NCBI GenBank assembly: GCA_003487525.1
Contig: DNDT01000160.1
Span: 3,131 to 13,888, forward strand
Source of the DNA: Flavobacteriales bacterium
GTDB lineage: Bacteria > Bacteroidota > Bacteroidia > Flavobacteriales_E > Vicingaceae
Direction: 5' to 3'
DNA length: 10,758 nucleotides
Shown: positions 1-6,667 of the stretch, in pieces
Layout of the letters: every line of letters starts with the position of its first letter
Numbering within the stretch: position 1 is the stretch's first letter
Position numbers and translations under genes: made by a program
The notes under the pieces: generated by a model
Database searches by the model: none
What the model was told of the DNA's origin: nothing
The model's input: only the letters and a program-made list of their open reading frames with translations

Positions 1-48
1 ACGGCGTAAGTTAATCTTGGTTCTGTCGTCAAAATTATCCGGTACTTT
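1..48. other. Left edge of window, downstream of the amidotransferase gene
   Basis: These 48 bases hold no complete gene. On the minus strand there is no ATG after the amidotransferase stop. A TTG at 32-30 opens a frame that runs to the window edge (reading M/L-T-T-E-P-R-L-T-Y-A), so a further operon gene could begin here, 16 bases after the stop. Ten codons are too few to support a call. Confidence 0.2.
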
Positions 49-65
49 TTAGTTAAAAAAGTACC
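41..65 (-). repeat. Perfect 10-bp inverted repeat over the amidotransferase stop codon
   Basis: Arms GGTACTTTTT (41-50) and AAAAAGTACC (56-65) are exact reverse complements around a 5-base loop. On the minus strand the stop codon TAA (51-49) lies at the loop/stem junction and the last codons form the 5' arm. It could be an mRNA-end hairpin or a weak terminator. The stem is AT-rich except at its base, and the downstream minus-strand sequence has only a short, interrupted run of T, so a strong intrinsic terminator is not indicated. Confidence 0.4.
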
Positions 66-1161
66 TGTACATCCCGTAAACAAACCTCAGCAGTTTCTCG
101 TTGTTTGGATAATCCCTGTAAGATTTTTTAGGTCGTTTCATTATCTCGTCAAACTGCAAAGGTGTTATTCCAAGTTTTTTGCTGATGTATTCTTTCTCGG
201 ATTCAATTTTATTGGGATCAAAAGGTTTGGACTTTAGTATTTCAAGGGCTTCATCGCGGGTCATCTCACCGGTGCATATTTGTGTCGAAAACGTCGCCCG
301 ACGATAATCGACATTGAATTTTTCCGGTTGGATGTACGACTGGACAAATCCAGTGAATTTCGATTCATAGTGCTTGCCCCCGTAATATTTCCAATCCAGT
401 TCGTTTTCAAGAACCTACATTGCCGCGTTTTTGGAGAACGGAAGGTAATTCAATAGGTAGACGATTTTTATTCCCTTGACAAATTTGTAGTACATCTCTT
501 TTTTATAGTCAAAGGTGGGGAAAGTCGTCATTTTTTTGGTCCCGAATTGACGATGAATGGCCTTGAGAAGTTTGGAATCCTTGGGATTATAAAACCAACT
601 TTCCGGCAATAATCCTTCTGTGGCGTAATTTCCCCCGCTGATTATATACCGGACCCGGTACTTTGCCGCAACCTTGTGCAAAGCGGCAAGTATCGCAATG
701 TCAGTGGGTATCTCAATTTCTACGATGGACGCTTTGAGAAACGACAATTGAATGTCCTTAAACTCTTCCCAGTCAAGGACGACACTTTGATAATCAATAT
801 CCAGTTTGGAGCAGACTTTTTTTATGTTGCTTACCGCTTCTTCGGTGTTCCAGCCGTTGTCCATGTGCACTGCAAGTGGCCGAAGACCAAGTTCTTTTGC
901 TTTGTAAGCGACATAACAACTGTCAATACCTCCACTGATTCCGATGATGCAGTCGTACTCTTTTCGCTTCCCCTTTTCTTTGATTCGGTTGACAATAGAA
1001 ATCAATTGATTGTCGCTGGACTGACCCTGATAGACCAAATTTGAAATGCGATCAACGTATTCGCTGCAATGATTGCAATTGCCGTTTTCATCAAAAACAA
1101 TTTCCGGATCGGATGTGTCAAGCACACATCTGTTACAAATTTGATAGGGTCTTGTGTTCAT
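49..1161 (-). pseudogene. wbpG: N-acetyl-sugar amidotransferase (WbpG/PseA-like), interrupted by one in-frame amber codon
   Basis: The family converts an acetamido group on a nucleotide-activated sugar to an acetamidino group in the cytoplasm, using ammonia supplied by HisH/HisF-like partners. Numbered from the ATG at 1161, an N-terminal paired-cysteine motif (C9-x2-C12 and C29-x2-C32) is followed by the ATP-pyrophosphatase P-loop SGGIDS (76-81). The C-terminal part keeps the family-like stretches YYGGKHYES and STQICTG. The frame is open from 1161 to the TAA at 49-51 (370 codons, usual family size) except for TAG at codon 249. Translation on both sides of that TAG is in the same frame with no indel, so this is a substitution, not a frameshift. 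A TTG at 1185 would add eight residues; the ATG is preferred because the cysteine motif follows it at the usual short distance. It is the last visible gene of the glycosyltransferase-hisH-hisF-like operon, 52 bases after its neighbour. The upstream product of 248 residues would keep the P-loop but lose the conserved C-terminal third. Confidence 0.85.
415..417 (-). other. In-frame amber (TAG) codon inside wbpG
   Basis: The minus strand reads GCG GCA ATG TAG GTT CTT GAA AAC, that is A-A-M-stop-V-L-E-N, and continues without another stop through to codon 370. From memory of the family, the position before V-L-E commonly carries a charged residue such as Glu or Lys, so GAG or AAG to TAG by a single change is plausible. 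No pyrrolysine or selenocysteine context is visible. Confidence 0.9.
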
Positions 1162-1213
1162 TTGAGAAAAGCCAGAGATGTTCAAAAATACGTGATTTAC
1201 CCGGACTAAATGC

Positions 1214-2002
1214 TCATGGATTCTCCGAAGACCCGCTTACTATTTGAAAGGCACTGAGTACCTCCTGCCTGACCGGATAGTTTATCAGGACACCTTTTTT
1301 TCGACTTTGATATACGAAGAGACTTCCGGCTCCCAGTGCATTTACATGACATTGAAAATAAGCTTCCGTCATGTCCCTGAGACTTCCCGCTCCTCCCAAT
1401 GCAACGACCGGGATTGACACGGATTTTGAAATTTCACCGAGTAACGCCAAATCATACCCTTGCATTGCCCCATCCCTTTTAATGGACTGGACGATCAGTT
1501 CACCTGCACCATTGTCCTGCATGATTCTGGCAAAGTCAATGGGTGAATATTTGGAAGACTTTTTTCCACCCTGAGTCCAGGTTCTCGGTTTTCCCAGAAA
1601 ATCATTTTTTACGTCGATGCAAACAGTTATGGTTGACGAACCAAAATGGGTGGTTGCTTCCTTGATGAAATCCGGATTTTGCGCCGCGTATGAATTGATA
1701 ATTACTTTTTCGGCTCCGGCGGCGATCAGCTTCTGGATATCTCCCAATGTTCTGATTCCCCCGCCCACCGAAAATGGCATATTGGTTTCATCCCCAAGGA
1801 TTTTTACAAAATCAACCGAAATGGTTTGTTTCTTTTTACTCGCTTCGATGTCAAGAAACACCAATTCGTCGGCCTTTGAATCGTTAAAAATCTTTACGGC
1901 ATTTATTGGATCACCTATATAGGTGTAATTTTTAAATCCAATCGATTTAACGAGTCCTTTGTCTTTGAGCAACAGTACAGGTATGACTCTAGGCCTGAAC
2001 AT
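1214..2002 (-). CDS. hisF2: HisF2/WbuZ-like amidotransferase-partner protein (acetamidino sugar modification)
   Basis: A 262-residue (beta-alpha)8 barrel related to HisF of histidine synthesis. It is not a normal cyclase. The Asp11 that HisF needs, in the motif IPCLDVKDG, is Leu11 here (IPVLLLKDKG), while D129 (HisF Asp130), D176 in KRDG and the VGGGIR phosphate motif remain. Residues matching the ammonia gate of Thermotoga HisF (R5, E45, K98, E167) are also present. Loss of the acid/base residue with retention of the channel is typical of the HisF2/WbuZ/AglZ family, which passes ammonia from HisH to the WbpG amidotransferase. The ATG (2002-2000) overlaps the hisH TGA by one base (TGATG), implying translational coupling and equal dosage. 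The gene ends in TGA, 52 bases before the preferred wbpG start. Family assignment is firm; the sugar substrate cannot be read from this protein. Confidence 0.9.
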   Translation of the reverse strand: MFRPRVIPVLLLKDKGLVKSIGFKNYTYIGDPINAVKIFNDSKADELVFLDIEASKKKQTISVDFVKILGDETNMPFSVGGGIRTLGDIQKLIAAGAEKVIINSYAAQNPDFIKEATTHFGSSTITVCIDVKNDFLGKPRTWTQGGKKSSKYSPIDFARIMQDNGAGELIVQSIKRDGAMQGYDLALLGEISKSVSIPVVALGGAGSLRDMTEAYFQCHVNALGAGSLFVYQSRKKGVLINYPVRQEVLSAFQIVSGSSENP

Positions 2003-2622
2003 CAGATTTGGATAAAATTTTGCAACATTTTTTCACCTGATTCATGGCTTTTTTCAGGATGATACTGTACACCATAAATGTTTTCTTTTTCAATAGCGGA
2101 AATGAATGGATACTCGTATTTAGTTTCTGTCAATGAGACAGATTGGTCATTCACGATCAGGTGGTACGAATGCACAAAGTAAAACTCTGAAAACTCTGGA
2201 ATTCCTTTTAACAATGCACTCTCCTTCATGAATTTAACCTGATTCCATCCCATGTGGGGAACTTTAAAACTCAGCTTATCCCTGATGCTGAAGTGCTTTA
2301 TGTCAGCATCAATCCAGCCGATGCCATTGACATTTCCCTCATCACTGTGTCTTGCCATCAGTTGCATTCCAAGACAAATACCCAAAATGGGAATTTTTTT
2401 ATCGATAACTATCTCATTCAGAATCGGAAGAAGCTTGAGTTCTTCCAGATTATTCATGGCTTTCCTGAAATGACCGACTCCGGGAAGAATAATTTTATCC
2501 GCAGTCAGCAATTCACCAGGGTCCGAGGTAACAAATGGATGCGCATTGAGGCGTTGCACTTTTTTGTGCACGGAACTCAGGTTTCCCATTCCGTAGTCTA
2601 CTATTGCGATCTTTCCATTCAT
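2002..2622 (-). CDS. hisH: HisH-like glutamine amidotransferase subunit
   Basis: A 206-residue class I glutaminase that hydrolyses glutamine to glutamate and hands ammonia to its HisF-like partner. The nucleophile is C83 in GICLGMQL and the other triad members are H188 and E190 in VQYHPE. The N-terminus (IAIVDYGMGNL) and LPGVGHF are typical HisH motifs. The ATG at 2622 is chosen over a longer in-frame start at 2646 because HisH proteins begin with only a few residues before IAIVDYG, and the longer start would abut the glycosyltransferase stop. The context with a HisF paralogue that lacks Asp11 and a WbpG-type enzyme indicates that it serves nucleotide-sugar amidination rather than histidine synthesis; no other his genes are in the window. 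Confidence 0.92.
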   Translation of the reverse strand: MNGKIAIVDYGMGNLSSVHKKVQRLNAHPFVTSDPGELLTADKIILPGVGHFRKAMNNLEELKLLPILNEIVIDKKIPILGICLGMQLMARHSDEGNVNGIGWIDADIKHFSIRDKLSFKVPHMGWNQVKFMKESALLKGIPEFSEFYFVHSYHLIVNDQSVSLTETKYEYPFISAIEKENIYGVQYHPEKSHESGEKMLQNFIQI

Positions 2623-2646
2623 TTGCTCTAACCAAAGACGATGCAA

Positions 2647-3936
2647 TTATAATTGATCCAGCAATTTTGCCAGCGTGGCGGTACTATTTTTTCTGGAGTA
2701 CCTGGATACTTTTTCCGACGGATGGTCAGATGCCGGCCTGTCATGTCCTTCCAAAAACAGATTGTATTGGGATTGCAAGATACGGGTGACATCTTCAGCT
2801 GTATTGGCTATAATTCCTTTGTTTGTTTCCAACAGAATTTTCTCCATGATGTCGCTGTCCGTCGGACAAATAAGTATCGGTCTGTCCAGTGCCAGGTAAT
2901 CAAATAATTTACTGCCCGGAATGCCTTTCCGTTTTTCATATCCGGTGAGCAGAAGAAGGTGTGCCTGACCGAGGTATTCAAGTGATTCGACCCTGCTTAC
3001 GCGCTCGCCAAGAGTCACATATTGGTCATACCCTTCCATTAATTCTTCTATTCTTTTTGATTGTTTCACATCGAATTTCAATCCAATAAAATGTAACTCA
3101 CACCGGGCATCACCCGGAAGCAGGTCAATAAATCGTTTGTATCCTTCCAGAAAAATCTCAATTCGCTGAGAATTATAAAGTGCGCCTGAATATGCAAGGG
3201 TAAAACGATCTTTATTGGGGATTCCGGTTGCGTAAATCAGGTCTTTTTCAAGGTATCCATTCAGAATGGTTTCGCCTTTTACATTGACAAAACGGCTTAT
3301 ATCGCTTGTATATGTGTCAGAAACAGAAGTGATAAAGGAGGCAGTCTGAACCCATTTTTTTTCACTCCTTCGGTCCCACAGTCGGATGAGCCGGTGCATG
3401 AATCCTGTTTCAATTTCCAATTCCTGGGTATTCCAGCCGTCTCTGTAGTCTGCAATCCACCGAATGCCGAATTGCCTGTGCAACCGATAGCCGAATTTAA
3501 ATTGAACAAAGGGGTCTCCCGAGATAATAAGTTTATCGATGCTTCTGTCTTTGCTGAGCAGTTCTTTGCTGAAATAATAGAGGTTAATATACGGTATCGA
3601 ATGGTTAGAAAAGTTTTGTGTAATCAGATTGATTAAAGAGAAGAACTTACTCAATGTTTTGCCAAGTTTCTTTTCCGAAGTGAATAATCGATCACGCAGG
3701 CTTGCTTTATAGGGAAGGTAATGTACGGTATAACAATCATTTTTTTCGGTAATAATTTCCGATCCGGAAGATCGAAGAACGTCTTCAGGCGTGCTGATCG
3801 GAATATTCCAGCTACGCGTTACAATGACCGGATAATACCCAAACAAATGCAAATATTCGGCCCAACTTGCAATTCTGTTTGCTCCCGTTAGGTTACAGGG
3901 AGGGAAGTAATATGAGATAATAAGTACTTTTTTCAT
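2647..3936 (-). CDS. Glycosyltransferase, GT-B fold, GT4-like
   Basis: This 429-residue protein is probably a cytoplasmic or membrane-associated transferase that adds a sugar from a nucleotide donor to a growing glycan. The N-terminus MKKVLIISYYFPP, followed by G-A-N-R and a predicted Rossmann strand (PVIVTR), resembles the acceptor domain of Bacteroidetes GT4-like enzymes. The second domain has the family-like YSGALY near residue 249 and GIPGSKLFDYLALDRPIL near 337-354, the counterpart of the donor-binding E-x7-E region. The second acidic position is not the usual Glu. No transmembrane helix or signal peptide is evident. It is the first gene of the operon and ends 24 bases before hisH, so it may use the amidino sugar made downstream, but donor and acceptor cannot be predicted. 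The start is the ATG at 3936 in an A-rich context without a Shine-Dalgarno sequence. Confidence 0.85.
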   Translation of the reverse strand: MKKVLIISYYFPPCNLTGANRIASWAEYLHLFGYYPVIVTRSWNIPISTPEDVLRSSGSEIITEKNDCYTVHYLPYKASLRDRLFTSEKKLGKTLSKFFSLINLITQNFSNHSIPYINLYYFSKELLSKDRSIDKLIISGDPFVQFKFGYRLHRQFGIRWIADYRDGWNTQELEIETGFMHRLIRLWDRRSEKKWVQTASFITSVSDTYTSDISRFVNVKGETILNGYLEKDLIYATGIPNKDRFTLAYSGALYNSQRIEIFLEGYKRFIDLLPGDARCELHFIGLKFDVKQSKRIEELMEGYDQYVTLGERVSRVESLEYLGQAHLLLLTGYEKRKGIPGSKLFDYLALDRPILICPTDSDIMEKILLETNKGIIANTAEDVTRILQSQYNLFLEGHDRPASDHPSEKVSRYSRKNSTATLAKLLDQL

Positions 3937-3946
3937 TTCATTTCAA

Positions 3947-3999
3947 TCGCAGGGCGAATAATGAAAATTTCTTCGTGAACAATTCCCGTTACCCTGCAA
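3947..3999 (-). repeat. Inverted repeat in the leader of the glycosyltransferase operon
   Basis: TCGCAGGG (3947-3954) and CCCTGCAA (3992-3999) can pair over eight positions in minus-strand RNA (UUGCAGGG with CCCUGCGA, one U-G pair). The 37-base loop is AU-rich. The 3' arm ends ten bases before the start codon. It may be a leader hairpin affecting translation or a binding site; the long loop makes chance a real alternative. Confidence 0.3.
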
Positions 4000-4023
4000 C
4001 ATCAGAGACGATCAGTTGTCGTG

Positions 4024-4031
4024 CAAAGGTA
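4024..4031 (-). promoter_or_regulatory. Candidate Bacteroidetes -7 element for the glycosyltransferase operon
   Basis: The minus strand reads TACCTTTG, an exact match to TAnnTTTG. Transcription would begin near 4017, leaving a leader of about 80 bases before the ATG at 3936. No convincing -33 TTG lies at the expected distance, so the call rests on the -7 element and on its place between the upstream terminator (4116-4148) and the first gene. Confidence 0.45.
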
Positions 4032-4115
4032 TCTTTCTGTGGTGTTTGATGCCCGGATTTATACAGCTTTTATTCTGACAAGGACACCAGAACCCGAACA
4101 AATGGCATAAAACAC

Positions 4116-4148
4116 AAAATCCCCTGTTAGCGTGCAACAGAGGATTTT
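4116..4148 (-). terminator. Intrinsic terminator after the RRM protein gene
   Basis: On the minus strand AAAATCC-T-CTGTT pairs with AACAG-G-GGATTTT around a 7-base loop, a 13-position stem with one U-G pair, followed by GTGTTTT. Read on the plus strand the same position is a C/A mismatch, so the structure favours the minus transcript. It lies 20 bases beyond the stop of the RRM gene and separates it from the glycosyltransferase operon. Confidence 0.7.
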
Positions 4149-4168
4149 AAAATCATTCGCTACTACGA

Positions 4169-4438
4169 TTATTCAGAAGGAGTCGATGTTTTCTCCTCGC
4201 GATCATTGGCTTTGTCAACACGCAGGTTTCTTCCATTTAAGTCATAACCGTCCAAACTTTCGACAGCCTTGCTGCCTTCCTCGTCACTGGCCATTTCCAC
4301 AAACCCAAACCCCTTGGATCTTCCGGTATGTTTATTGATAACAATTTTGACTGAATTAACTACACCATATTCTGAAAATAGATTTCCCAAATCTTCTTCG
4401 GAAGAATTATAAGAAATATTGCCTACGTAAATATTCAT
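4169..4438 (-). CDS. Single-RRM RNA-binding protein
   Basis: An 89-residue cytoplasmic protein made of one RNA-recognition motif. RNP2 is IYVGNI (3-8) and RNP1 is KGFGFVEM (42-49), with the RNA-stacking aromatics Y4, F44 and F46 all present. The C-terminal tail after LRVDKA (about 76-89) is short, acidic/polar and probably disordered. Proteins of this type are common in Bacteroidota and cyanobacteria and bind single-stranded RNA; some act in post-transcriptional control of carbohydrate-use genes or are cold-induced, but nothing here shows the targets. It lies 71 bases after the thioredoxin-like gene on the same strand and has its own terminator. Family call is very sure; the biological role is open. 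Confidence 0.95.
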   Translation of the reverse strand: MNIYVGNISYNSSEEDLGNLFSEYGVVNSVKIVINKHTGRSKGFGFVEMASDEEGSKAVESLDGYDLNGRNLRVDKANDREEKTSTPSE

Positions 4439-4509
4439 TTAAAGAGATTTAAAATTTGACATACAAGAAAGCAAATAATTCCGAAAACAAAAAATTCAAG
4501 AATTATTCC

Positions 4510-5037
4510 TTACTGAAAGCTGCTCTTAAACGTTGACTGATAGTCTTGCCAGGAGCTATTCTTGTATGCCTCCTCTGCAAAGAAGTGAATGATAGGTTCT
4601 ATTCCCTTCGCGTCAAAAAAACCCGGTACCTGACTCAATAGATTCAGATTTTCGTCAATATATACAATGGTTGGGTAAGACAATCGACCCCCGACAGCCG
4701 CGATTGAAGCCAGTTCGTGGGTTGACTTGCGCATGCTTGGGTTTCTGTTTACATATACCTTGCCGTTGAACTGAACAGAGTCCTTGGATTCGGCATTGAA
4801 TTTAACCGCGTAGTAATTTTCATTAATGTACTTCACGATGTTTGGATTGGAAAAGGTTCCGGCATCCATTTTCTTACACCATCCGCACCAGTTTGTGTAA
4901 ACGTCGACAATAAATTTTCGAGGCTCTTTTTTATTCGCTTCCTGGGCCGTTTCGATATCCATCCATTGGATTTTGTCCTGTCCCAGTGAAACGTTCGCCA
5001 TAAAAATGAATGCAAAAAAGAAAAAACCAAGTCTCAT
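4510..5037 (-). CDS. Secreted thioredoxin-fold protein (WCGWC motif)
   Basis: A 175-residue protein with an N-terminal signal peptide (hydrophobic 3-18, likely cleavage after about residue 19) and a thioredoxin-like domain. The active site is C51-G-W-C54, followed by KKM as in the thioredoxin_7/DUF255-like group, and the cis-proline is P122 in SYPTIV. It probably works in the periplasm as a thiol-disulphide reductase or oxidase on exported proteins. A short insertion between the CxxC helix and the cis-Pro strand (about 84-115) and a C-terminal tail of about 25 residues are not explained by the core fold. There is no lipoprotein Cys. The ATG at 5037 is preferred because the signal peptide follows at once. 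It could be redox-active or a partner in protein maturation; no DsbD-like neighbour is visible. Confidence 0.85.
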   Translation of the reverse strand: MRLGFFFFAFIFMANVSLGQDKIQWMDIETAQEANKKEPRKFIVDVYTNWCGWCKKMDAGTFSNPNIVKYINENYYAVKFNAESKDSVQFNGKVYVNRNPSMRKSTHELASIAAVGGRLSYPTIVYIDENLNLLSQVPGFFDAKGIEPIIHFFAEEAYKNSSWQDYQSTFKSSFQ

Positions 5038-5041
5038 GGTT

Positions 5042-5069
5042 CAAAGTTAAGCAGATTTTAAATAACAAA
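5042..5069 (-). promoter_or_regulatory. Candidate promoter for the thioredoxin-like gene, start site at or near the ATG
   Basis: The minus strand has TTTG (5069-5066), a 16-base spacer and TAACTTTG (5049-5042), fitting the Bacteroidetes -33/-7 pattern with a rather short spacer. The -7 element ends four bases before the ATG (5037), so transcription would begin at about the start codon, giving a leaderless or nearly leaderless mRNA. The -33 element overlaps the last stem base and tail of the upstream terminator. Confidence 0.4.
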
Positions 5070-5090
5070 GGCCCCCATTAACGGAGGCCT
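5069..5090 (-). terminator. Intrinsic terminator after the POT transporter gene
   Basis: On the minus strand AGGCC-T-CC pairs with GG-G-GGCCT around a 6-base loop (eight positions with one U-G pair), followed by TTGTTATTT. On the plus strand the wobble becomes a C/A mismatch, so it works best for the minus transcript. It is 23 bases past the transporter stop. Confidence 0.7.
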
Positions 5091-5113
5091 CTGCCGTAAT
5101 ATATTACTGGTTT

Positions 5114-6601
5114 TTAAACCACTCCATGCATGAGCTTTTTAAGTGGCCTGTTAATTAGCATGATCAATACTGAAATGCCGAGTAGCACTAGTCCAATTGT
5201 TGTGAACACACTCAGATATTTGTCAAGTCCTTCTGCAGCACTTAATACTTCTCCTGAATCACTGTGACCACCGGTCAACGTTGCAATTTTACCACCAACG
5301 TAATTCGCAATGGCAAAACTTAAAAACCAAGCACCCATGGCAGTTCCGGCGATATTTTTAGGAGCAAGTTTTGTTACCATCGATAGTCCGATCGGAGAAA
5401 GAAACAACTCACCCGTTGTATGAAGTAAATACAAAAATAAAAGGGTTAATAATGGAACCTGCATCGATTCGTTCACAAACATAAAACCAACCTGAGCCAG
5501 TAAGAATCCGCACCCTAGTTGTAAAATGCCAAATGCAAATTTCATCGGAATACTTGGATTTCTGCCCATTTTTGAGAGCTTAACCCACATTACAGAAAAA
5601 ATGGAACCAAATATTATGATAAATGCAGGATTGAAAAACTGAGTCATGGAAGCAGGCATTATCCAACCCATAATTTCTCTATCCACATTTCTATCGGCAA
5701 AAAGAGTTAAAGAGGTTCCGGCCTGTTCAAAACATGCCCAGAAAGAGATGTTGATAATCATGAAGATAATTAAGGCAATCATTCTGTCTTTCCATATGGC
5801 TTTTGCGTCCGTGATATCAGCTTCTTTGCCTGCCACTATCAACGACCATGATACATAAATAAAAAGGCCCAAAAGAAGGTAGTCCAGAATCTGATTTTGA
5901 AGAATTAACACGTAACACAATGGAATCAATAGAAATGAGCCGACTGTGATGGCTTGAATGTTGTTAATCGGGCCAATTACTTTTTTCAATCCTTCTTCAC
6001 GAAAATCAACTCCAGGGGCCATGGCAAACCTCGCCCTGCCACTGAAGAATATTGCAATACCTGTCAGCATTCCCAGGCCGGCCAATCCAAATCCGTACTT
6101 AAAACCATAGGTTTCACCAACAAAAGCAACGATGGTTGTAGCCATTAAGGCACCCATGTTAATGCCAATATAGAAAATGGTAAAACCCGAATCTCTTCGT
6201 GCATCTCCATCTTCGTATAATTTCCCGACTATTGTTGAAATATTGGCCTTAAAATAACCGTTTCCAACAATCAAAGCACCCATGCCTATCATAAGTATTG
6301 TCTGACTTCCACCGAGTATTATGAATTCGCCCAAGGCCATCATAAGACCACCCAAGATTACCGCATATCGATATCCAAGGTATCTATCTGCCAATCTGCC
6401 TCCCAATATCGGAGCAGCATAAACTAATCCAGTGTAGGCCCCATAAATCAGGGCAGCCTCAGCATCACCGTTCATTAATGATTTAACAAGATACAGGGTT
6501 AAAAGCACCCTCATTCCATAATAGCAAAATCGTTCCCACATTTCTGAGAAGAAAAGGACAAAGAGTCCCTTTGGATGCCCTGAGGCAGTAGCTGTTGTCA
6601 T
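5114..6601 (-). CDS. POT/PTR2 family proton-coupled peptide transporter
   Basis: A 495-residue inner-membrane MFS protein that imports di- and tripeptides with protons. The family signature E20-x2-E23-R24-F-x-YYG in the first helix, GNGYFKANIS (113-122) and FYIGINMG (143-150) are intact. The conserved acidic residues of later helices are seen as E291 (WACFEQAG) and E397 (TTGELFLSPIG). Length matches bacterial POT proteins, and hydrophobic segments run through the whole chain with a central loop near 190-215. It follows the dipeptidyl peptidase gene by 66 bases on the same strand, which fits uptake of the dipeptides that enzyme releases. A TAnnTTTG element just upstream suggests that it also has its own promoter. 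Exact peptide selectivity cannot be read. Confidence 0.95.
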   Translation of the reverse strand: MTTATASGHPKGLFVLFFSEMWERFCYYGMRVLLTLYLVKSLMNGDAEAALIYGAYTGLVYAAPILGGRLADRYLGYRYAVILGGLMMALGEFIILGGSQTILMIGMGALIVGNGYFKANISTIVGKLYEDGDARRDSGFTIFYIGINMGALMATTIVAFVGETYGFKYGFGLAGLGMLTGIAIFFSGRARFAMAPGVDFREEGLKKVIGPINNIQAITVGSFLLIPLCYVLILQNQILDYLLLGLFIYVSWSLIVAGKEADITDAKAIWKDRMIALIIFMIINISFWACFEQAGTSLTLFADRNVDREIMGWIMPASMTQFFNPAFIIIFGSIFSVMWVKLSKMGRNPSIPMKFAFGILQLGCGFLLAQVGFMFVNESMQVPLLTLLFLYLLHTTGELFLSPIGLSMVTKLAPKNIAGTAMGAWFLSFAIANYVGGKIATLTGGHSDSGEVLSAAEGLDKYLSVFTTIGLVLLGISVLIMLINRPLKKLMHGVV

Positions 6602-6625
6602 AATTATCTGTTAGATTGAATTTCC

Positions 6626-6633
6626 CAAATGTA
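6626..6633 (-). promoter_or_regulatory. Candidate -7 element for the POT transporter gene
   Basis: The minus strand reads TACATTTG, an exact TAnnTTTG match, in the 66-base gap between the peptidase stop and the transporter start. The predicted transcription start near 6620 leaves a leader of about 19 bases. No clear -33 TTG is seen, so this is a candidate only. Confidence 0.4.
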
Positions 6634-6667
6634 GAAAAAATGAAATACCCTGAGACGAATCCCTGAA

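Noticed and set aside
49-264. A separate small 71-residue gene starting at an internal Met
   Set aside because: It is in the same frame as the amidotransferase, and the bases 265-414 translate into conserved family sequence linking the two parts; it is the C-terminus of wbpG after the amber codon.
676-1044. Plus-strand open frame of 122 codons opposite wbpG
   Set aside because: No recognisable family or signal; it is antisense to a well-supported coding region, as are the other plus-strand frames between 1041 and 8251.
1162-1185. TTG start eight codons upstream of the wbpG ATG
   Set aside because: The extra residues do not resemble the family N-terminus, and a good ATG lies just before the cysteine motif.
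2623-2646. Longer HisH start
   Set aside because: It would begin immediately after the glycosyltransferase stop and adds residues that HisH proteins lack before IAIVDYG.
3933-3941. Two-codon open frame ATG AAA TGA overlapping the glycosyltransferase start
   Set aside because: It is made of an A-rich ATGAA repeat next to the start and is too short to claim as a regulatory minicistron.
4023-4031. GCAAAGGTA on the plus strand as a ribosome-binding or operator site
   Set aside because: It is better explained as the complement of a -7 promoter element on the minus strand; no plus-strand gene follows.
4474-4507. AATAATTC/GAATTATT inverted repeat after the thioredoxin-like gene
   Set aside because: Eight AT-only or nearly AT-only pairs around an 18-base loop with no GC core; likely chance in an AT-rich spacer, so not called a terminator.
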